64,000 nt of DNA from Noviherbaspirillum humi (GCF_900188095.1 NZ_FZOT01000015.1:89839-153838); one strand, 5' to 3'; positions 18,107 to 28,614 are shown, counted from the first letter of the stretch. The notes: a model not told the origin generated them from the letters alone. Numbers and translations are program-made.

Positions 18107-19837
18107 CTATTTCTGGATCAGGTACTCGGGCGAGGCCATGGTCAGGAAGATCGCGGCCTGCACCCGGCTGAGCGAGGCGCTGTTGATCGCCGCGTCGTTG
18201 CTGCCGGTGGGCGAGGGAATCGCCAGGCTGGAAATCGACTTCACGATGCGGCTCTTCAGGTCGGCCGACATCTGGCCGCCGGTGAGCAGCAGGTTGATGC
18301 GCTCCACCAGCTTGTCCGGCGTGGCGGCCAGCGCGATTTCGGCGCCGTAGTCGGCCTTGATGTCGCGGTTGGTCCCGGCGCCGTTCTGGATCACGTCGCG
18401 GATCAGGTTCAGGTAGCCGACGACCGAGGTCTCGCCGGTGATCTGGAATTCCGGCGCCACCAGCCCGGCGGCGGCGATCGCGGTGTTGGGCGGCGTGTAG
18501 CCCGGCCGGTAGAAGTTGAACACCGATGGCGAGCGCAGCGGCGACTGGCCGAGGGTGTAGACCGGGTCGTCGGTGGTCGTCATCAGGAAGCGCCCGGAAG
18601 CGGACTTGGCATTGAAGGAGCGCATCCAGTGCGCCAGGCGCAGCACCGGCTCGCGCAGCTTGCCGCCGTCGGCGGTCGGGACGTCGCTGCGGGCTTCCGG
18701 ATCGAGCAGGACGGCCTTGATCACCGCCTTCATGTCGCCGCGCACGCCGCTGCCGTTGTCGGCGAAGGCGGCAGCCACCCGCGCCACATAGGCCGGGCTG
18801 GGGTTGCTCGTCACCAGCCGCTGGATCAGCTGGCGGCCGATGAAGGGCCCGACATTGGGATGGTTGAACAGCGTGTCGAGCGCGATCTTCAGGTCCGACA
18901 GGCCGCTGCCGCCGCCGGGAATCGTCACGCCGAGGAAGCTCTTGTCGAGCGTGGAGTGGAACTGCGGGTACATCTGCATCGGCTTGATGTCGCGGTCGGG
19001 GTCCGGCGTCGGCGAGCTGTAGCCGTAGAAGCGGTTGGCGGTCTGGTCTGGGCCGGCCCAGCTCCATCCGGTGAAGACGCGCGACAGGCCGACGATGTCG
19101 GCATCGCCGTAGGTTTCCACGGGCGCGCCGTTGACCAGCTTCGGGGTCCCGTCCTGATTCAGCTGCACCAGGCCGATGGAGAACAGCTGCATGATCTCGC
19201 GGGCGAAGTTCTGGTCCGGCACGCGCTGGCCCGACTCCTTTTCGTTGTGCAGGGCATTCAGGTACACGCCCATCACCGGATGCAGGGCGACGTTCTGCAG
19301 CAGGGCGCGGAAATTGCCGAAGGCGTTGTTGGCCAGCATGTCGTGGTAGCCGGCCATGCCGCGCGGCATGCCGCCGGCCTGCACGTCCACCATCGACACC
19401 ACGAAGATCTGCGACAGCGCATAAGCCACGCGCTGGCGCAGCTGGTCGTCGGCGGTCACCGCCTTCTGCCAGAAGGCTTCGAAGAACTGGTTCTGCGCCA
19501 GCGTGGCTGGCGGCTGCAGGGTGGCGGCGGCTTGGTTCATGACGGCGGTGAGGGAACTGGCCGGCTTCTGCATCTGCCAGGTCAGCCAGCCGTCATAGCC
19601 GCGCCAGATGACGGCGCTGATGTCGGTCGACGTCGGGCCAAAGGTCGCCTGGCCGAGGAAGCGCGCGGCGCTGGCCTGGGTGATGGACGCCGTGGCGGCG
19701 AACTGGCTGGCCGGCGGTTCGGCCGGCAGCGCGGCCGGCGTTTCAGGGCTGCCGGACTGGCCGCCGCAACCCGCCAGCAGGGCGCCGGCCAAAGCGGCCA
19801 GCAGGGTTTTGAAGGGTGAGGTCATGGTATTTCGCAT
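18107..19837 (-). CDS. DUF1800 lipoprotein
   Basis: From the ATG at 19837 the protein has 576 residues; starts at 19867 and 19825 are also possible and no clear ribosome-binding site decides. The N-terminus is a lipoprotein signal, KTLLAALAGALLAGCGG, so it would be anchored to a membrane facing the periplasm. The DUF1800 core includes ARFLGQATFGPTSTDI, NFAREIMQLFSIG, GLSRVFTGWSW and NPSPAYVARVAAAF. The biochemical role is unknown. It is the first gene of the DUF1800-DUF1501 pair, with 21 bases to the next, and diverges from the anthranilate operon across a 422-base gap. Confidence 0.9.
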   Translation of the reverse strand: MRNTMTSPFKTLLAALAGALLAGCGGQSGSPETPAALPAEPPASQFAATASITQASAARFLGQATFGPTSTDISAVIWRGYDGWLTWQMQKPASSLTAVMNQAAATLQPPATLAQNQFFEAFWQKAVTADDQLRQRVAYALSQIFVVSMVDVQAGGMPRGMAGYHDMLANNAFGNFRALLQNVALHPVMGVYLNALHNEKESGQRVPDQNFAREIMQLFSIGLVQLNQDGTPKLVNGAPVETYGDADIVGLSRVFTGWSWAGPDQTANRFYGYSSPTPDPDRDIKPMQMYPQFHSTLDKSFLGVTIPGGGSGLSDLKIALDTLFNHPNVGPFIGRQLIQRLVTSNPSPAYVARVAAAFADNGSGVRGDMKAVIKAVLLDPEARSDVPTADGGKLREPVLRLAHWMRSFNAKSASGRFLMTTTDDPVYTLGQSPLRSPSVFNFYRPGYTPPNTAIAAAGLVAPEFQITGETSVVGYLNLIRDVIQNGAGTNRDIKADYGAEIALAATPDKLVERINLLLTGGQMSADLKSRIVKSISSLAIPSPTGSNDAAINSASLSRVQAAIFLTMASPEYLIQK

Positions 19838-20114
19838 CGGAATCGAGGGAGCGGAAAGCGCCACCATTTTCGGGATTCCATATCGGCGTCATGGACCAAG
19901 CAGACCGGGATTTGCACCGATACTTGCAGTAAAGAAAGTTTGGCATCTGCCGGATTCCGACAGGGAATGAGACTAGCGGCGATCCGTGGTGATCAGGCCA
20001 GCGTCCAAGCTTGCCTGCTGGTGCCCTGCGTTTCGGCCTGGCCATCCGCTTCCATCTGGAGCCGCCGGCATCCGGCCCGTGCTTCACCGCCACGGCAAGG
20101 CGAATTTGATTTAC

Positions 20115-20162
20115 TTCAAGCCTGAAAGAAATCCCTTTCAATTTAATTATTTGAAGCTTAAA
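20115..20162. promoter_or_regulatory. AT-rich dyads upstream of the anthranilate operon
   Basis: The gap 19838-20259 holds no gene. Near its right end an AT-rich patch stands out from GC-rich surroundings. It contains TTCA-N4-TGAA (20115-20126) and the imperfect palindrome TTTGAAGCTTAAA (20150-20162). They lie about 100 bases before the ligase start and are plausible operators for the MarR protein encoded inside the operon. The rest of the gap shows nothing I can name. Confidence 0.4.
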
Positions 20163-20259
20163 CTAAATCCCCGAATGCGCCGCTGCCGCCGCAGCGCCCG
20201 GCGACGCACCGACCCGACATGCCGCCGTTACGCGCCCTCCCTTTTCCACCGGAGCAGCC

Positions 20260-21885
20260 ATGACCGCCACCACGCAGACCGCCCACGCGGACACCTTCGC
20301 CGCCGACCACCTGCCGCCGCGCAGCGAGTGGCCGGAGTTCATCTTCGACCGGCCCGAACTGCGCTATCCGCCGCGCCTGAATTGCGTTCAAGTGCTGCTG
20401 GACGAGGCGGTGGCGAATGGCCATGGCGACCGGCCGGCCCTGCTCGGGCCGCAGGGTGCCTGGAGCTACGCCCAGCTGCAGGCCCAGGTGAACCGCATCG
20501 CCCAGGTGCTGCGGCAGGACATGGGCCTGGTGCCGGGCAATAGGGTGCTGCTGCGCGGCGCCAACAATCCGATGATGGCGGCCTGCCTGCTGGCGGTGTT
20601 CAAGGCCGGCTGCATCGCGGTGCCGACCATGCCGCTGCTGCGCGCGAAGGAACTCACCGTCATCCTCGACAAGGCGCAGGTGCAGGCGGCGCTGTGCTCG
20701 GAGAATCTGCGCGAGGAAATGGAGCTGGCGCGGGAAGCCGCCGCCACGCTGAAGCAGGTGGTCTACTTCAACAGCGCCGCGCCGGAGGCGCTGGAACAGC
20801 GCATGCAGGACAAGCGCGACACCTATGCCGCCGTCGATACCAGCGCCGAAGACGTGTGCCTGATCAGCTTCACCTCCGGCACCACCGGCATGCCCAAGGG
20901 CACCATGCATTTCCACCGCGACCTGCTGGCGGTGTGCGACTGCTTCCCGCGCTCCACCCTGAAGGCGGCGGCCGACGACATCTTCATCGGCACGCCGCCG
21001 CTGGCCTTCACCTTCGGGCTCGGCGGCATGCTGCTGTTCCCGCTGCGCGCCGGCGCCGCCACCGTGCTGCTGGAGAAATGCACGCCGCAATCGCTGCTGG
21101 AAGCGATACGCGACTACCGCGCCACCATCTGCTTCACCGCGCCCACCTTCTACCGCCAGATGGCGGCCTGCGCCAAGGAAGTCGGCCCGACGCCGCTGAA
21201 GAAGGCGGTCTCCGCCGGCGAGTACCTGCCGGTGTCGACCCGCGACGCCTTCCGCCGCGCCACCGGCATCGACATCATCGACGGCATCGGCTCCACCGAA
21301 ATGCTGCACATCTTCATTTCCGCCGCCGGGGAAGAGATTCGTCCCGGCGCCACCGGCCGCGCCCTTCCCGGCTACCAGGCCTGCATCCTGGACGAGGACG
21401 GCAAGCCGGCGGGGCCGGGCGTGGTCGGGCGGCTGGCGGTGAAGGGGCCGACCGGCTGCCGCTATCTTGCCGACCCGCGCCAGGCGAATTACGTGCAGCA
21501 TGGCTGGAACGTCACCGGCGATGCCTACGAGATGGATGCCGACGGCTATTTCTGGTACAAGGCCCGCACCGACGACATGATCATTTCCGCCGGCTACAAC
21601 ATTGCCGGTCCGGAAGTGGAGGAGACGCTGCTCAGGCATCCGGCGGTGGCCGAGTGCGGCGTGGTCGGCTGCAGCAGCGAGGAACGCGGCCAGATCGTGA
21701 AAGCCTTCGTGGTGTTGAAGCCCGGCCATGAGCCGGGGCCGGCGCTGGTGAAGGACATGCAGGATTTCGTCAAGAACAGCATCGCGCCCTACAAGTATCC
21801 GCGCGAGATCGAGTTCCGCAGCGCGCTGCCGCGCACCGAGACCGGCAAGCTGCAGCGCTTCCGTCTGCGCCAGGACTGCTGCTGA
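20260..21885 (+). CDS. abmG: 2-Aminobenzoate-CoA ligase
   Basis: This 541-residue enzyme of the ANL adenylate-forming family activates anthranilate (2-aminobenzoate) with ATP and CoA. The phosphate-binding loop [16 protein letters not shown] lies near residue 203. The A5 motif is [12 protein letters not shown], and the hinge and C-terminal motifs are [18 protein letters not shown] and [13 protein letters not shown]. Among benzoate-CoA ligase relatives the assignment to 2-aminobenzoate rests on the adjacent 2-aminobenzoyl-CoA monooxygenase/reductase, as in Azoarcus evansii. GGAG precedes the ATG at 20260. It is the first gene of the operon and acts in the cytoplasm. Confidence 0.88.
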   Translation: MTATTQTAHADTFAADHLPPRSEWPEFIFDRPELRYPPRLNCVQVLLDEAVANGHGDRPALLGPQGAWSYAQLQAQVNRIAQVLRQDMGLVPGNRVLLRGANNPMMAACLLAVFKAGCIAVPTMPLLRAKELTVILDKAQVQAALCSENLREEMELAREAAATLKQVVYFNSAAPEALEQRMQDKRDTYAAVDTSAEDVCLISFTSGTTGMPKGTMHFHRDLLAVCDCFPRSTLKAAADDIFIGTPPLAFTFGLGGMLLFPLRAGAATVLLEKCTPQSLLEAIRDYRATICFTAPTFYRQMAACAKEVGPTPLKKAVSAGEYLPVSTRDAFRRATGIDIIDGIGSTEMLHIFISAAGEEIRPGATGRALPGYQACILDEDGKPAGPGVVGRLAVKGPTGCRYLADPRQANYVQHGWNVTGDAYEMDADGYFWYKARTDDMIISAGYNIAGPEVEETLLRHPAVAECGVVGCSSEERGQIVKAFVVLKPGHEPGPALVKDMQDFVKNSIAPYKYPREIEFRSALPRTETGKLQRFRLRQDCC

Positions 21886-21916
21886 TACATCAAGGACCCA
21901 GGAACAAGGAACAGCC

Positions 21917-24310
21917 ATGAACATCGTCTGCATCGGCGGCGGCCCCGCCGGCCTGTATTTCGCGCTGCTGATGAAGAAGCAGAACCCGGCGCACCAGATC
22001 ACCGTGGTCGAGCGCAACCGGCCCTACGACACCTTCGGCTGGGGCGTGGTGTTTTCCGACCAGACCCTGGGCAATCTGGTGGCGGCCGACGAGCCGACCG
22101 CGCGCAGCATCCTGCAAGCCTTCAACCACTGGGACGACATCGACGTCCACTTCAAGGGCCGCACCATCACTTCCGGCGGCCATGGCTTCTGCGGCATCGG
22201 CCGCAAGCGCCTGCTCAACATCCTGCAGGAGCGCTGCGAGCAGCTCGGCGTGAAGCTGGTGTTCCAGACCGACGTCGCCGACGACCAGGCCATCGCCCGC
22301 GAATACAACGCCGACCTGGTGATCGCCAGCGACGGCTTGAACAGCCGCATCCGCAACCGCTATGCCGAGACCTTCACGCCCAGCGTGGAAGCGCGCCAGT
22401 GCCGCTTCGTCTGGCTCGGCACGCGCAAGCTGTTTTCCGCCTTCACCTTCGCCTTCGAGAAGACCGAGCATGGCTGGTTCCAGGCCCATGCCTACCAGTA
22501 CGACGGCGAAACTTCCACCTTCATCGTCGAGACGCCGGAAAGCGTGTGGCAGGCGGCCGGCATCGACAAGATGAGCCAGGAAGAGGGCATCGCCTTCTGC
22601 GAGCGCCTGTTCGCCAAATACCTCGACGGCCAGCCGCTGATGTGCAACGCCAGCCACCTGCGCGGCTCGGCGATCTGGATCAAGTTCCCGCGCATCGTCT
22701 GCGGCAACTGGGTGCAATGGAACGAGATCGACGGCCGCCGGGTGCCGGTGGTGCTGATGGGCGACGCCGCCCACAGCGCCCATTTTTCCATCGGCTCCGG
22801 CACCAAGCTGGCGCTGGAGGATGCGATCGAGCTGTCCCGCAGCTTCGCCGCCCATGCCGACGCGGCCATGGACGAAGTGCTGCACGCTTATGAACAGGCG
22901 CGCTCCATCGAGGTGCTGAAGATCCAGAGCGCGGCGCGCAATTCGATGGAGTGGTTCGAGAACGTCGACCGCTACACCGGCATGGAGGCGGAACAGTTCG
23001 CCTATTCGCTGCTGACCCGCAGCCAGCGCATCTCGCATGAAAACCTGCGCCTGCGCGATCCCGGCTATGTTGAGCGCTTCGAGCGCTGGATCGCGCGGCG
23101 CGCCTTCGATCAGGCCGGCCTGCCCATGCCGGAAGGCGGCGGGCCCATCCCGCCGATGTTCACCCCGTTCCGGGTGCGCGGCACGGTGCTGAAGAACCGC
23201 ATCGTGGTCTCGCCGATGGCGCAGTATTCGGCTGTCAATGGCACGCCGGGCGACTACCACCTGGTGCACCTCGGCAGCCGGGCGCTCGGCGGAGCCGCCA
23301 TGGTGTTCGCCGAGATGACCTGCGTCTCGGCCGACGCCCGCATCACCCCGGGCTGCCCCGGCCTGTACCGGCCGGAGCATACCGCCGCCTGGAAGCGCAT
23401 CGTCGACTTCGTGCACAGCAGCACTGATGCGAAGATCGCGATGCAGATCGGCCATGCCGGCGCCAAGGGTTCCACCCGCTGCGCCTGGGATGGCATCGAC
23501 CTGCCGCTGGACGACGGCAACTGGCCGCTGGTGTCGGCCTCGCCGCAGCAGTACATCGAAGGCGTGTCGCAGCGCTCGCGCGAGGCCACGCGCGAGGACA
23601 TGGAGCGCATCCGGGACGATTTCGTGCGCGCCGCCCGGGCCGCCGAGGAGGCCGGCTTCGACTGGCTGGAGCTGCACTGCGCCCACGGTTATTTCCTCTC
23701 CAGCTTCATCTCGCCGCTCACCAACCGCCGCACGGACGAGTACGGCGGCTCGCTGGAAAACCGCTGCCGCTATCCGCTGGAAGTGTTTGCCGCCATCCGC
23801 GAGGTGTGGCCGCAGGACAAGCCGATCAGCGTGCGCATCTCGGCCCACGACTGGGTGGAGGGCGGCATCACGCCGGGGGATGCGGTACGGATCGCCCGCC
23901 TGTTCAAGGCGGCCGGCGCCGACATGATCGATTGCTCCTCCGGCCAGGTCAGCAAGCAGGAGCAGCCGCTGTTCGGCCGCATGTTCCAGACGCCGTTCTC
24001 CGACCGCATCCGCAACGAAGCCGGCATTCCCACCATCGCCGTCGGCTCCATCTTCGAAGCCGACCATGCCAACAGCATCATCGCCGCCGGCCGCGCCGAC
24101 CTGTGCGCGGTGGCGCGGCCGCATCTCGCCAACCCGGCCTGGACCCTGAACGAGGCGGCGCGCATCGGCTACACCGACATGCCTTGGCCGAAGCAGTACC
24201 GCGCCGGCAAGCTGCAGCTGGAGCGCAATCTGCAGCGGGAACGGCAGCTGGCCGCCGCCAACGCCGGCCTGACGCCGCAGCAGATCGCGGCCAAGCTGCT
24301 GGAAGGCTGA
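21917..24310 (+). CDS. abmA: 2-Aminobenzoyl-CoA monooxygenase/reductase
   Basis: This is a 797-residue fusion of two flavoproteins. Residues 1-395 are an aromatic-ring FAD monooxygenase with the dinucleotide motif [17 protein letters not shown] and a later [20 protein letters not shown]. Residues 405-797 are an old-yellow-enzyme reductase with [30 protein letters not shown] and [17 protein letters not shown]. This architecture is that of Azoarcus evansii 2-aminobenzoyl-CoA monooxygenase/reductase, which hydroxylates and dearomatises the ring to 2-amino-5-oxocyclohex-1-enecarboxyl-CoA. The related salicylyl-CoA 5-hydroxylase is the main alternative, made less likely by the ligase and RidA neighbours. 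AAGGA lies upstream; the SDR gene starts 2 bases after its stop. Confidence 0.9.
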   Translation: MNIVCIGGGPAGLYFALLMKKQNPAHQITVVERNRPYDTFGWGVVFSDQTLGNLVAADEPTARSILQAFNHWDDIDVHFKGRTITSGGHGFCGIGRKRLLNILQERCEQLGVKLVFQTDVADDQAIAREYNADLVIASDGLNSRIRNRYAETFTPSVEARQCRFVWLGTRKLFSAFTFAFEKTEHGWFQAHAYQYDGETSTFIVETPESVWQAAGIDKMSQEEGIAFCERLFAKYLDGQPLMCNASHLRGSAIWIKFPRIVCGNWVQWNEIDGRRVPVVLMGDAAHSAHFSIGSGTKLALEDAIELSRSFAAHADAAMDEVLHAYEQARSIEVLKIQSAARNSMEWFENVDRYTGMEAEQFAYSLLTRSQRISHENLRLRDPGYVERFERWIARRAFDQAGLPMPEGGGPIPPMFTPFRVRGTVLKNRIVVSPMAQYSAVNGTPGDYHLVHLGSRALGGAAMVFAEMTCVSADARITPGCPGLYRPEHTAAWKRIVDFVHSSTDAKIAMQIGHAGAKGSTRCAWDGIDLPLDDGNWPLVSASPQQYIEGVSQRSREATREDMERIRDDFVRAARAAEEAGFDWLELHCAHGYFLSSFISPLTNRRTDEYGGSLENRCRYPLEVFAAIREVWPQDKPISVRISAHDWVEGGITPGDAVRIARLFKAAGADMIDCSSGQVSKQEQPLFGRMFQTPFSDRIRNEAGIPTIAVGSIFEADHANSIIAAGRADLCAVARPHLANPAWTLNEAARIGYTDMPWPKQYRAGKLQLERNLQRERQLAAANAGLTPQQIAAKLLEG

Positions 24311-24312
24311 GC

Positions 24313-25095
24313 ATGGAAGCCCTGCGCGAACTGGCAGGCCGGCATGCTTTCATCACCGGCGGCGGGCGCGGCATCGGCGCCGCCATCGCCGCCGCCCTGC
24401 TGCGCCAGGGCGCCCGGGTGACGCTGGCGGGGCGGGACGCCGCCACGCTGGAGGCGACCGCGGCTTCGCTGCGCGGCCAGGGCGAGGTGAACGCCGTCAC
24501 GCTCGATGTCGCCGAACCCGCCTCGGTGGCGCAGGCCATGGCGAGCGCGGCACAAGCCTTCGGACCCATCGCCATCCTGGTGAACAATGCCGGCCAGGCG
24601 TCGTCCGCGCCCATCCTCAAGACCGACGCCGCGCTGTGGCAGCGCATGCTGGACGTGAACCTGAGCGGCACCTTCCACGGCATCCAGGCGGCGCTGCCTG
24701 GCATGCTGGAAGCCGGCTGGGGCCGCATCGTCAACGTCGCCAGCACCGCCGGCCTGACCGGTTACGCCTACGTGTCGGCCTACTGCGCCGCGAAGCACGG
24801 CGTCATCGGCCTGACCCGGGCGCTGGCGCTGGAACTGGCGCAGAAGGGCGTCACCGTGAACGCGGTCTGCCCCGGCTATACCGACACCGACATCGTGCGC
24901 GAGGCGGTGGCCAACATCGCCGCCAAGACCGGCCGCAGCGCCGAGCAGGCGCGCGGCGAGCTGGCCCGCGCCAATCCGCAGGGCCGGCTGGTGCAGCCGG
25001 ACGAAGTGGCGCAGGCGGTGGCCTGGCTGTGCTCACCCGGCTCCTCCGCCATCAACGGCCAGGCGATCGCGGTGGCCGGCGGCGAAGTCATGTAA
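24313..25095 (+). CDS. Short-chain dehydrogenase of the anthranilate operon
   Basis: This is a 260-residue classical SDR. It has the Rossmann motif FITGGGRGIGAAIA, NNAGQ near residue 95, and the catalytic Ser and Tyr/Lys in IVNVASTAGLTGYAYVSAYC-AAK. In Azoarcus-type clusters a dehydrogenase oxidises the 3-hydroxyacyl-CoA or cyclic alcohol intermediate formed after ring reduction; that step is the likely one here, with NAD(P). It begins 2 bases after the monooxygenase stop, so coupling is tight. The substrate is inferred from context only; 3-oxoacyl reductases look the same. Confidence 0.88.
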   Translation: MEALRELAGRHAFITGGGRGIGAAIAAALLRQGARVTLAGRDAATLEATAASLRGQGEVNAVTLDVAEPASVAQAMASAAQAFGPIAILVNNAGQASSAPILKTDAALWQRMLDVNLSGTFHGIQAALPGMLEAGWGRIVNVASTAGLTGYAYVSAYCAAKHGVIGLTRALALELAQKGVTVNAVCPGYTDTDIVREAVANIAAKTGRSAEQARGELARANPQGRLVQPDEVAQAVAWLCSPGSSAINGQAIAVAGGEVM

Positions 25096-25126
25096 GCGAA
25101 GAAGAACATCTGGAAAAGGAAGCGCC

Positions 25127-25660
25127 ATGCCCCGCAGCTCAAACCTCAAGATCGACGACCCGTCTCCGGCGGACGATGCGATGCTCGACCTGGAGTCGCG
25201 CCTCACCGCCGACCACCACCAGTCGCTGCGCCTGTGGCTGCGCCTGCTGTCGACCACGCTGATGGTGGAGAACGAGATCCGCGGCCGGCTGCGCGGCGAG
25301 TTCGACATCACCCTGCCGCGCTTCGACCTGATGGCGCAGCTGGAGCGGCATCCGGAAGGCTTGCGCATGGGCGAACTGTCGCGGCGGATGATGGTTACCG
25401 GCGGCAACATCACCAGCATCACCGACCAGCTGGAGCGGGAAAACCTGGTGCAGCGGGTGCCGGACCCGACCGACCGCCGCGCCTACAGCGTCAAGCTCAC
25501 GCCCGCCGGCCGCCGCGCCTTCGCCCGCATGGCGCAGGTGCATGAAGCCTGGATCGAGGAGCTGTTCTCCGGCATCGGCGCGGGCGACAAGGACAGGCTC
25601 TACGGCCTGCTGTCGCGGGTGAAGCAGGAACTCGGCCGCAAGCTCGGCCGGGAAGAATGA
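25127..25660 (+). CDS. MarR-family regulator inside the anthranilate operon
   Basis: This is a 177-residue MarR-type winged-helix dimer. The recognition region reads [20 protein letters not shown] and [19 protein letters not shown], followed by the wing [17 protein letters not shown]. Such regulators often bind aromatic acyl-CoA thioesters in catabolic operons. Encoded fourth in the row, it would be made with the enzymes and could repress the promoter before 20260, where AT-rich dyads are seen. AAGGA precedes the start. The preceding SDR stop lies 31 bases upstream. The long hydratase start at 25657 would overlap its stop. Confidence 0.9.
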   Translation: MPRSSNLKIDDPSPADDAMLDLESRLTADHHQSLRLWLRLLSTTLMVENEIRGRLRGEFDITLPRFDLMAQLERHPEGLRMGELSRRMMVTGGNITSITDQLERENLVQRVPDPTDRRAYSVKLTPAGRRAFARMAQVHEAWIEELFSGIGAGDKDRLYGLLSRVKQELGRKLGREE

Positions 25661-25689
25661 AATCAGCTGAACAGCTAAAGGACACAGAC

Positions 25690-26544
25690 ATGCGATACCT
25701 CCAGGGCCTGCCGCACCAGCTGCCCGGCAACCGCCAGCAGCTCGCCGCCTACCAGGCGCGCCACTTCCGCTTCGAGATGGAGAGCGGGGTGGCCACCGTC
25801 ACGCTCGACCGTCCCGAGCGCAAGAATCCGCTCACCTTCGAGTCCTATGCCGAGCTGCGCGACCTGTTCCGCAGCCTGGCCCAGGCGGAGGACGTGCGGG
25901 CGCTGGTACTGGCCGGCGCCGGCGGCAATTTCTGCTCCGGCGGCGACGTGCACGACATCATCGGCCCGCTCACCAAGCTCGACATGCCCGGCCTGCTCAC
26001 CTTCACCCGCATGACCGGCGACGTTATCAAGGCGCTGCGTGCCTGCCCGCAGCCGGTGATCGCGGCGGTGGACGGCGTCTGCGCCGGCGCCGGGGCGATC
26101 CTGGCGATGGCGTCGGACATGCGCCTCGGCACCGCCCGCAGCAAGACCGCCTTCCTGTTCAACCGGGTCGGCCTGGCCGGCTGCGACATGGGCGCCTGCG
26201 CCATCCTGCCGCGCCTGATCGGCCAGGGCCGCGCCTCGGAGCTGCTGTACACCGGCCGCTCCATGGGCGGGGAGGAGGGCGAGCGCTGGGGCTTCTTCAA
26301 CCGCCTGTGCGCGCCGGAAGACCTGCTGCCGCAGGCCCGGGCGCTGGCGGCCGAGATCGCCGCCGGTCCGGCCTTCGCCAACGGCATGACCAAGAAGATG
26401 CTGCATCAGGAATGGAGCATGGGCGTGGACGAGGCGATCGAAGCCGAAGCCCAGGCCCAGGCGATCTGCATGGCGACCAACGACTTCCACCGCGCCTACC
26501 ACGCCTTCGCGGCGAAGCAGAAGCCGGTGTTCGAGGGGGATTGA
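25690..26544 (+). CDS. Enoyl-CoA hydratase/isomerase family protein
   Basis: This is a 284-residue crotonase-fold protein. The start at 25690 has AAGGA 7 bases upstream; an earlier ATG at 25657 overlaps the MarR stop but lacks spacing. Crotonase motifs are visible: [34 protein letters not shown] (oxyanion hole) and [18 protein letters not shown]. It likely hydrates or opens the cyclic enoyl-CoA formed from 2-aminobenzoyl-CoA, a beta-oxidation-like step. It is followed after 2 bases by the acyl-CoA dehydrogenase. The exact substrate is inferred from the cluster. Confidence 0.88.
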   Translation: MRYLQGLPHQLPGNRQQLAAYQARHFRFEMESGVATVTLDRPERKNPLTFESYAELRDLFRSLAQAEDVRALVLAGAGGNFCSGGDVHDIIGPLTKLDMPGLLTFTRMTGDVIKALRACPQPVIAAVDGVCAGAGAILAMASDMRLGTARSKTAFLFNRVGLAGCDMGACAILPRLIGQGRASELLYTGRSMGGEEGERWGFFNRLCAPEDLLPQARALAAEIAAGPAFANGMTKKMLHQEWSMGVDEAIEAEAQAQAICMATNDFHRAYHAFAAKQKPVFEGD

Positions 26545-26546
26545 GC

Positions 26547-27722
26547 ATGGCCGACACCCGTTATCTCGACTGGCCCTTCCTGGAAGACCGGCACCGCGCC
26601 CTGGCGCGGGAACTTGATGCCTGGGCCGCGCGCCATGTCGACCAGGAGCATGAGCACGACGTCGACGCCGCCTGCCGCGACCTGGTGCGCCGGCTCGGCG
26701 AGGCCGGCTGGCTGCGGCATGCGGTCGGCGGCACCGCCCTTGGCGGCGCGGGGGAAGCGATCGATACCCGCGCCATCTGCCTGATCCGGGAAACCCTGGC
26801 GCGGCATGCCGGCCTGGCCGACTTCGCGTTCGCCATGCAGGGTCTGGGCTCCGGCGCCATTTCCCTGTTCGGCAGCGACGCCCAGAAGCAGGCCTGGCTG
26901 CCGCGGGTGGCGGCCGGCAATGCCATCGCGGCCTTCGCGCTGTCGGAGCCGGAAGCCGGTTCCGACGTCGCCGCCATGCAGTGCGCTGCCGTGCCGGATG
27001 GCGACGCCTATGTGCTCAACGGCGAGAAGACCTGGATCTCCAACGGCGGTATCGCCGACTTCTATGTGGTGTTCGCCCGCACTGGAGAAGCACCGGGGGC
27101 GCGCGGCATCAGCGCCTTCATCGTCGAGGCTGGAACGCCCGGCTTCGAGATCGCCGAGCGCATCGAGGTGATCGCGCCGCATCCGCTGGCGCGGCTGCGC
27201 TTTACGAACTGCCGCGTTCCGGCGGCGTGCCGCATCGGCGAGGCGGGGCAGGGGTTCAAGGTGGCGATGGCGACGCTCGACGTGTTCCGCACCTCGGTGG
27301 CGGCGGCGGCGCTCGGCTTCGCCCGCCGCGCGCTGGACGAGGCGCTGAATCGCGCCACCGGCCGCCGCATGTTCGGACAGGCCCTGGCCGACTTCCAGCT
27401 CACCCAGGCCAAGCTGGCGCAGATGGCGGCCGGCATCGACGCCGCCGCGCTCCTGACCTACCGCGCCGCCTGGATGCGCGACGGCGGCCACAAGGTCACG
27501 AAGGAAGCCGCCATGGCGAAGATGGGGGCCACCGAGACGGCGCAGCAGGTGATCGACAGCGCGGTGCAGCTCTTCGGCGGGCTGGGCGTGGTGAGCGGGC
27601 AGCCAGTGGAACGGCTCTACCGCGAGATCCGCGCGCTGCGCATCTATGAAGGGGCGACCGAGGTGCAGCAGCTGATCATCGCGCGCGAACTGCTCAAGGA
27701 AGCGCAGGCTCAACAACAATGA
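26547..27722 (+). CDS. Acyl-CoA dehydrogenase of the anthranilate operon
   Basis: This is a 391-residue flavoprotein; the ATG at 26547 reads [20 protein letters not shown] and lies 2 bases after the hydratase stop. The family signatures are [20 protein letters not shown] and [18 protein letters not shown], with the C-terminal [19 protein letters not shown] and REL. It introduces an alpha-beta double bond into a ring-derived acyl-CoA and passes electrons to ETF, whose beta subunit gene begins at 63743. It acts in the cytoplasm. A role on the dearomatised aminobenzoyl intermediates fits the Azoarcus model; the substrate is inferred. Confidence 0.9.
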   Translation: MADTRYLDWPFLEDRHRALARELDAWAARHVDQEHEHDVDAACRDLVRRLGEAGWLRHAVGGTALGGAGEAIDTRAICLIRETLARHAGLADFAFAMQGLGSGAISLFGSDAQKQAWLPRVAAGNAIAAFALSEPEAGSDVAAMQCAAVPDGDAYVLNGEKTWISNGGIADFYVVFARTGEAPGARGISAFIVEAGTPGFEIAERIEVIAPHPLARLRFTNCRVPAACRIGEAGQGFKVAMATLDVFRTSVAAAALGFARRALDEALNRATGRRMFGQALADFQLTQAKLAQMAAGIDAAALLTYRAAWMRDGGHKVTKEAAMAKMGATETAQQVIDSAVQLFGGLGVVSGQPVERLYREIRALRIYEGATEVQQLIIARELLKEAQAQQQ

Positions 27723-27735
27723 AAGGACCAGGTTC

Positions 27736-28134
27736 ATGATGCAGATACTTCAGCCGCCCGGCTGGGCCCGCCCGCGCGGCTATAGCAATGGCATCGCCGC
27801 CAGCGGCCGTCTGGTGTTCGTCAGCGGCATGATCGGCTGGGACGCCGAATGCCGCTTCAAGGCCAGGGACTTCGCCGGCCAGGTGCGGCAGGCGTTGCTG
27901 AACGTGGCGGCGGTGCTGGCCGAGGCCGGCGCCAGACCGGAGCATATCGTGCGCATGACCTGGTACGTGGTGGACAAGCAGGAGTACGTATCCTCCTATG
28001 CCGCCATCGGCGAAGCCTACCGCGAGATCATCGGCCGCCACTATCCGGCCATGACGGCGGTGCAGGTGATGGCACTGGTGGAGGACGAGGCGAAGGTGGA
28101 GATCGAGGTGACGGCGGTGGTGCCTGAAAAATGA
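27736..28134 (+). CDS. RidA-family enamine/imine deaminase
   Basis: This 132-residue RidA/YjgF-type protein has SNGIAASGRLVFVSGMIGWD and ARPEHIVRMTWYVVDK. RidA proteins hydrolyse reactive enamines and imines, releasing ammonia. In this operon the ring-reduced intermediate of anthranilate is a 2-amino enoyl-CoA, that is an enamine, so RidA could speed removal of the amino nitrogen. This is inference, but it gives a clear reason for its conserved place in such clusters. AAAGGA lies 8 bases before the ATG. It is the last gene of the operon. No terminator with a T tract is seen after it. Confidence 0.9.
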   Translation: MMQILQPPGWARPRGYSNGIAASGRLVFVSGMIGWDAECRFKARDFAGQVRQALLNVAAVLAEAGARPEHIVRMTWYVVDKQEYVSSYAAIGEAYREIIGRHYPAMTAVQVMALVEDEAKVEIEVTAVVPEK

Positions 28135-28269
28135 GCAGGCTGCGGCGATAGACGCTGCAAGATTTGGTTACATCATGCATGCCTCTGTGATGTGTCAATG
28201 CGAACATAAGTGCCTGGAATACAGTAGTACCGGGCAGTAAGCAAGAGCACTTCACTTCACAGGACGATC

Positions 28270-28599
28270 ATGACACTACAACAGGAAAAGCTGGAAACCG
28301 GCAGATTCGATCCCGACAATCTGCTCGACACCCTGATCCAGAAGATGGGTCTCAAGAACGATGCCGCCCTCTGCCGGGCGCTGGAGATCTCCCCGCCGAT
28401 CATCAGCAAGATTCGCCATGGCCGCCTGCCGGTCAGCGCGTCGCTGCTGATCCGCATGCATGAGGTGTCGGGCATGAGCGTGCGCGACCTGCGCGACCTG
28501 ATGGGCGACCGCCGCATGAAATACCGCATCAGCGATGTCCAGGGCAAGCCCAAGTCGGCCGCCAACGATGCTGCCCAAGCCAAGCAGATGATGGCCTGA
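28270..28599 (+). CDS. Small XRE-like HTH protein
   Basis: This is a 109-residue protein with a central helix-turn-helix: LKNDAALCRALEISPPIISK then IRHGRLPVSASLLIRMHEVS. It resembles the Cro/CI fold and is likely a DNA-binding regulator. The C-terminal 30 residues are basic and Ala-rich without a fold. It stands alone, between the anthranilate operon and the RND pump, with a hairpin 15 bases after its stop. Nothing links it firmly to either neighbour. Its codon use is like the host's, so it is probably a native gene. Confidence 0.82.
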   Translation: MTLQQEKLETGRFDPDNLLDTLIQKMGLKNDAALCRALEISPPIISKIRHGRLPVSASLLIRMHEVSGMSVRDLRDLMGDRRMKYRISDVQGKPKSAANDAAQAKQMMA

Positions 28600-28614
28600 G
28601 CATGGCATGCTCCG

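Noticed and set aside
16802..19819. A 1005-codon frame antisense to the DUF1501/DUF1800 genes
   Set aside because: It spans both genes and their gap on the other strand with a shadow-type composition; the signal peptides and domains lie on the minus strand.
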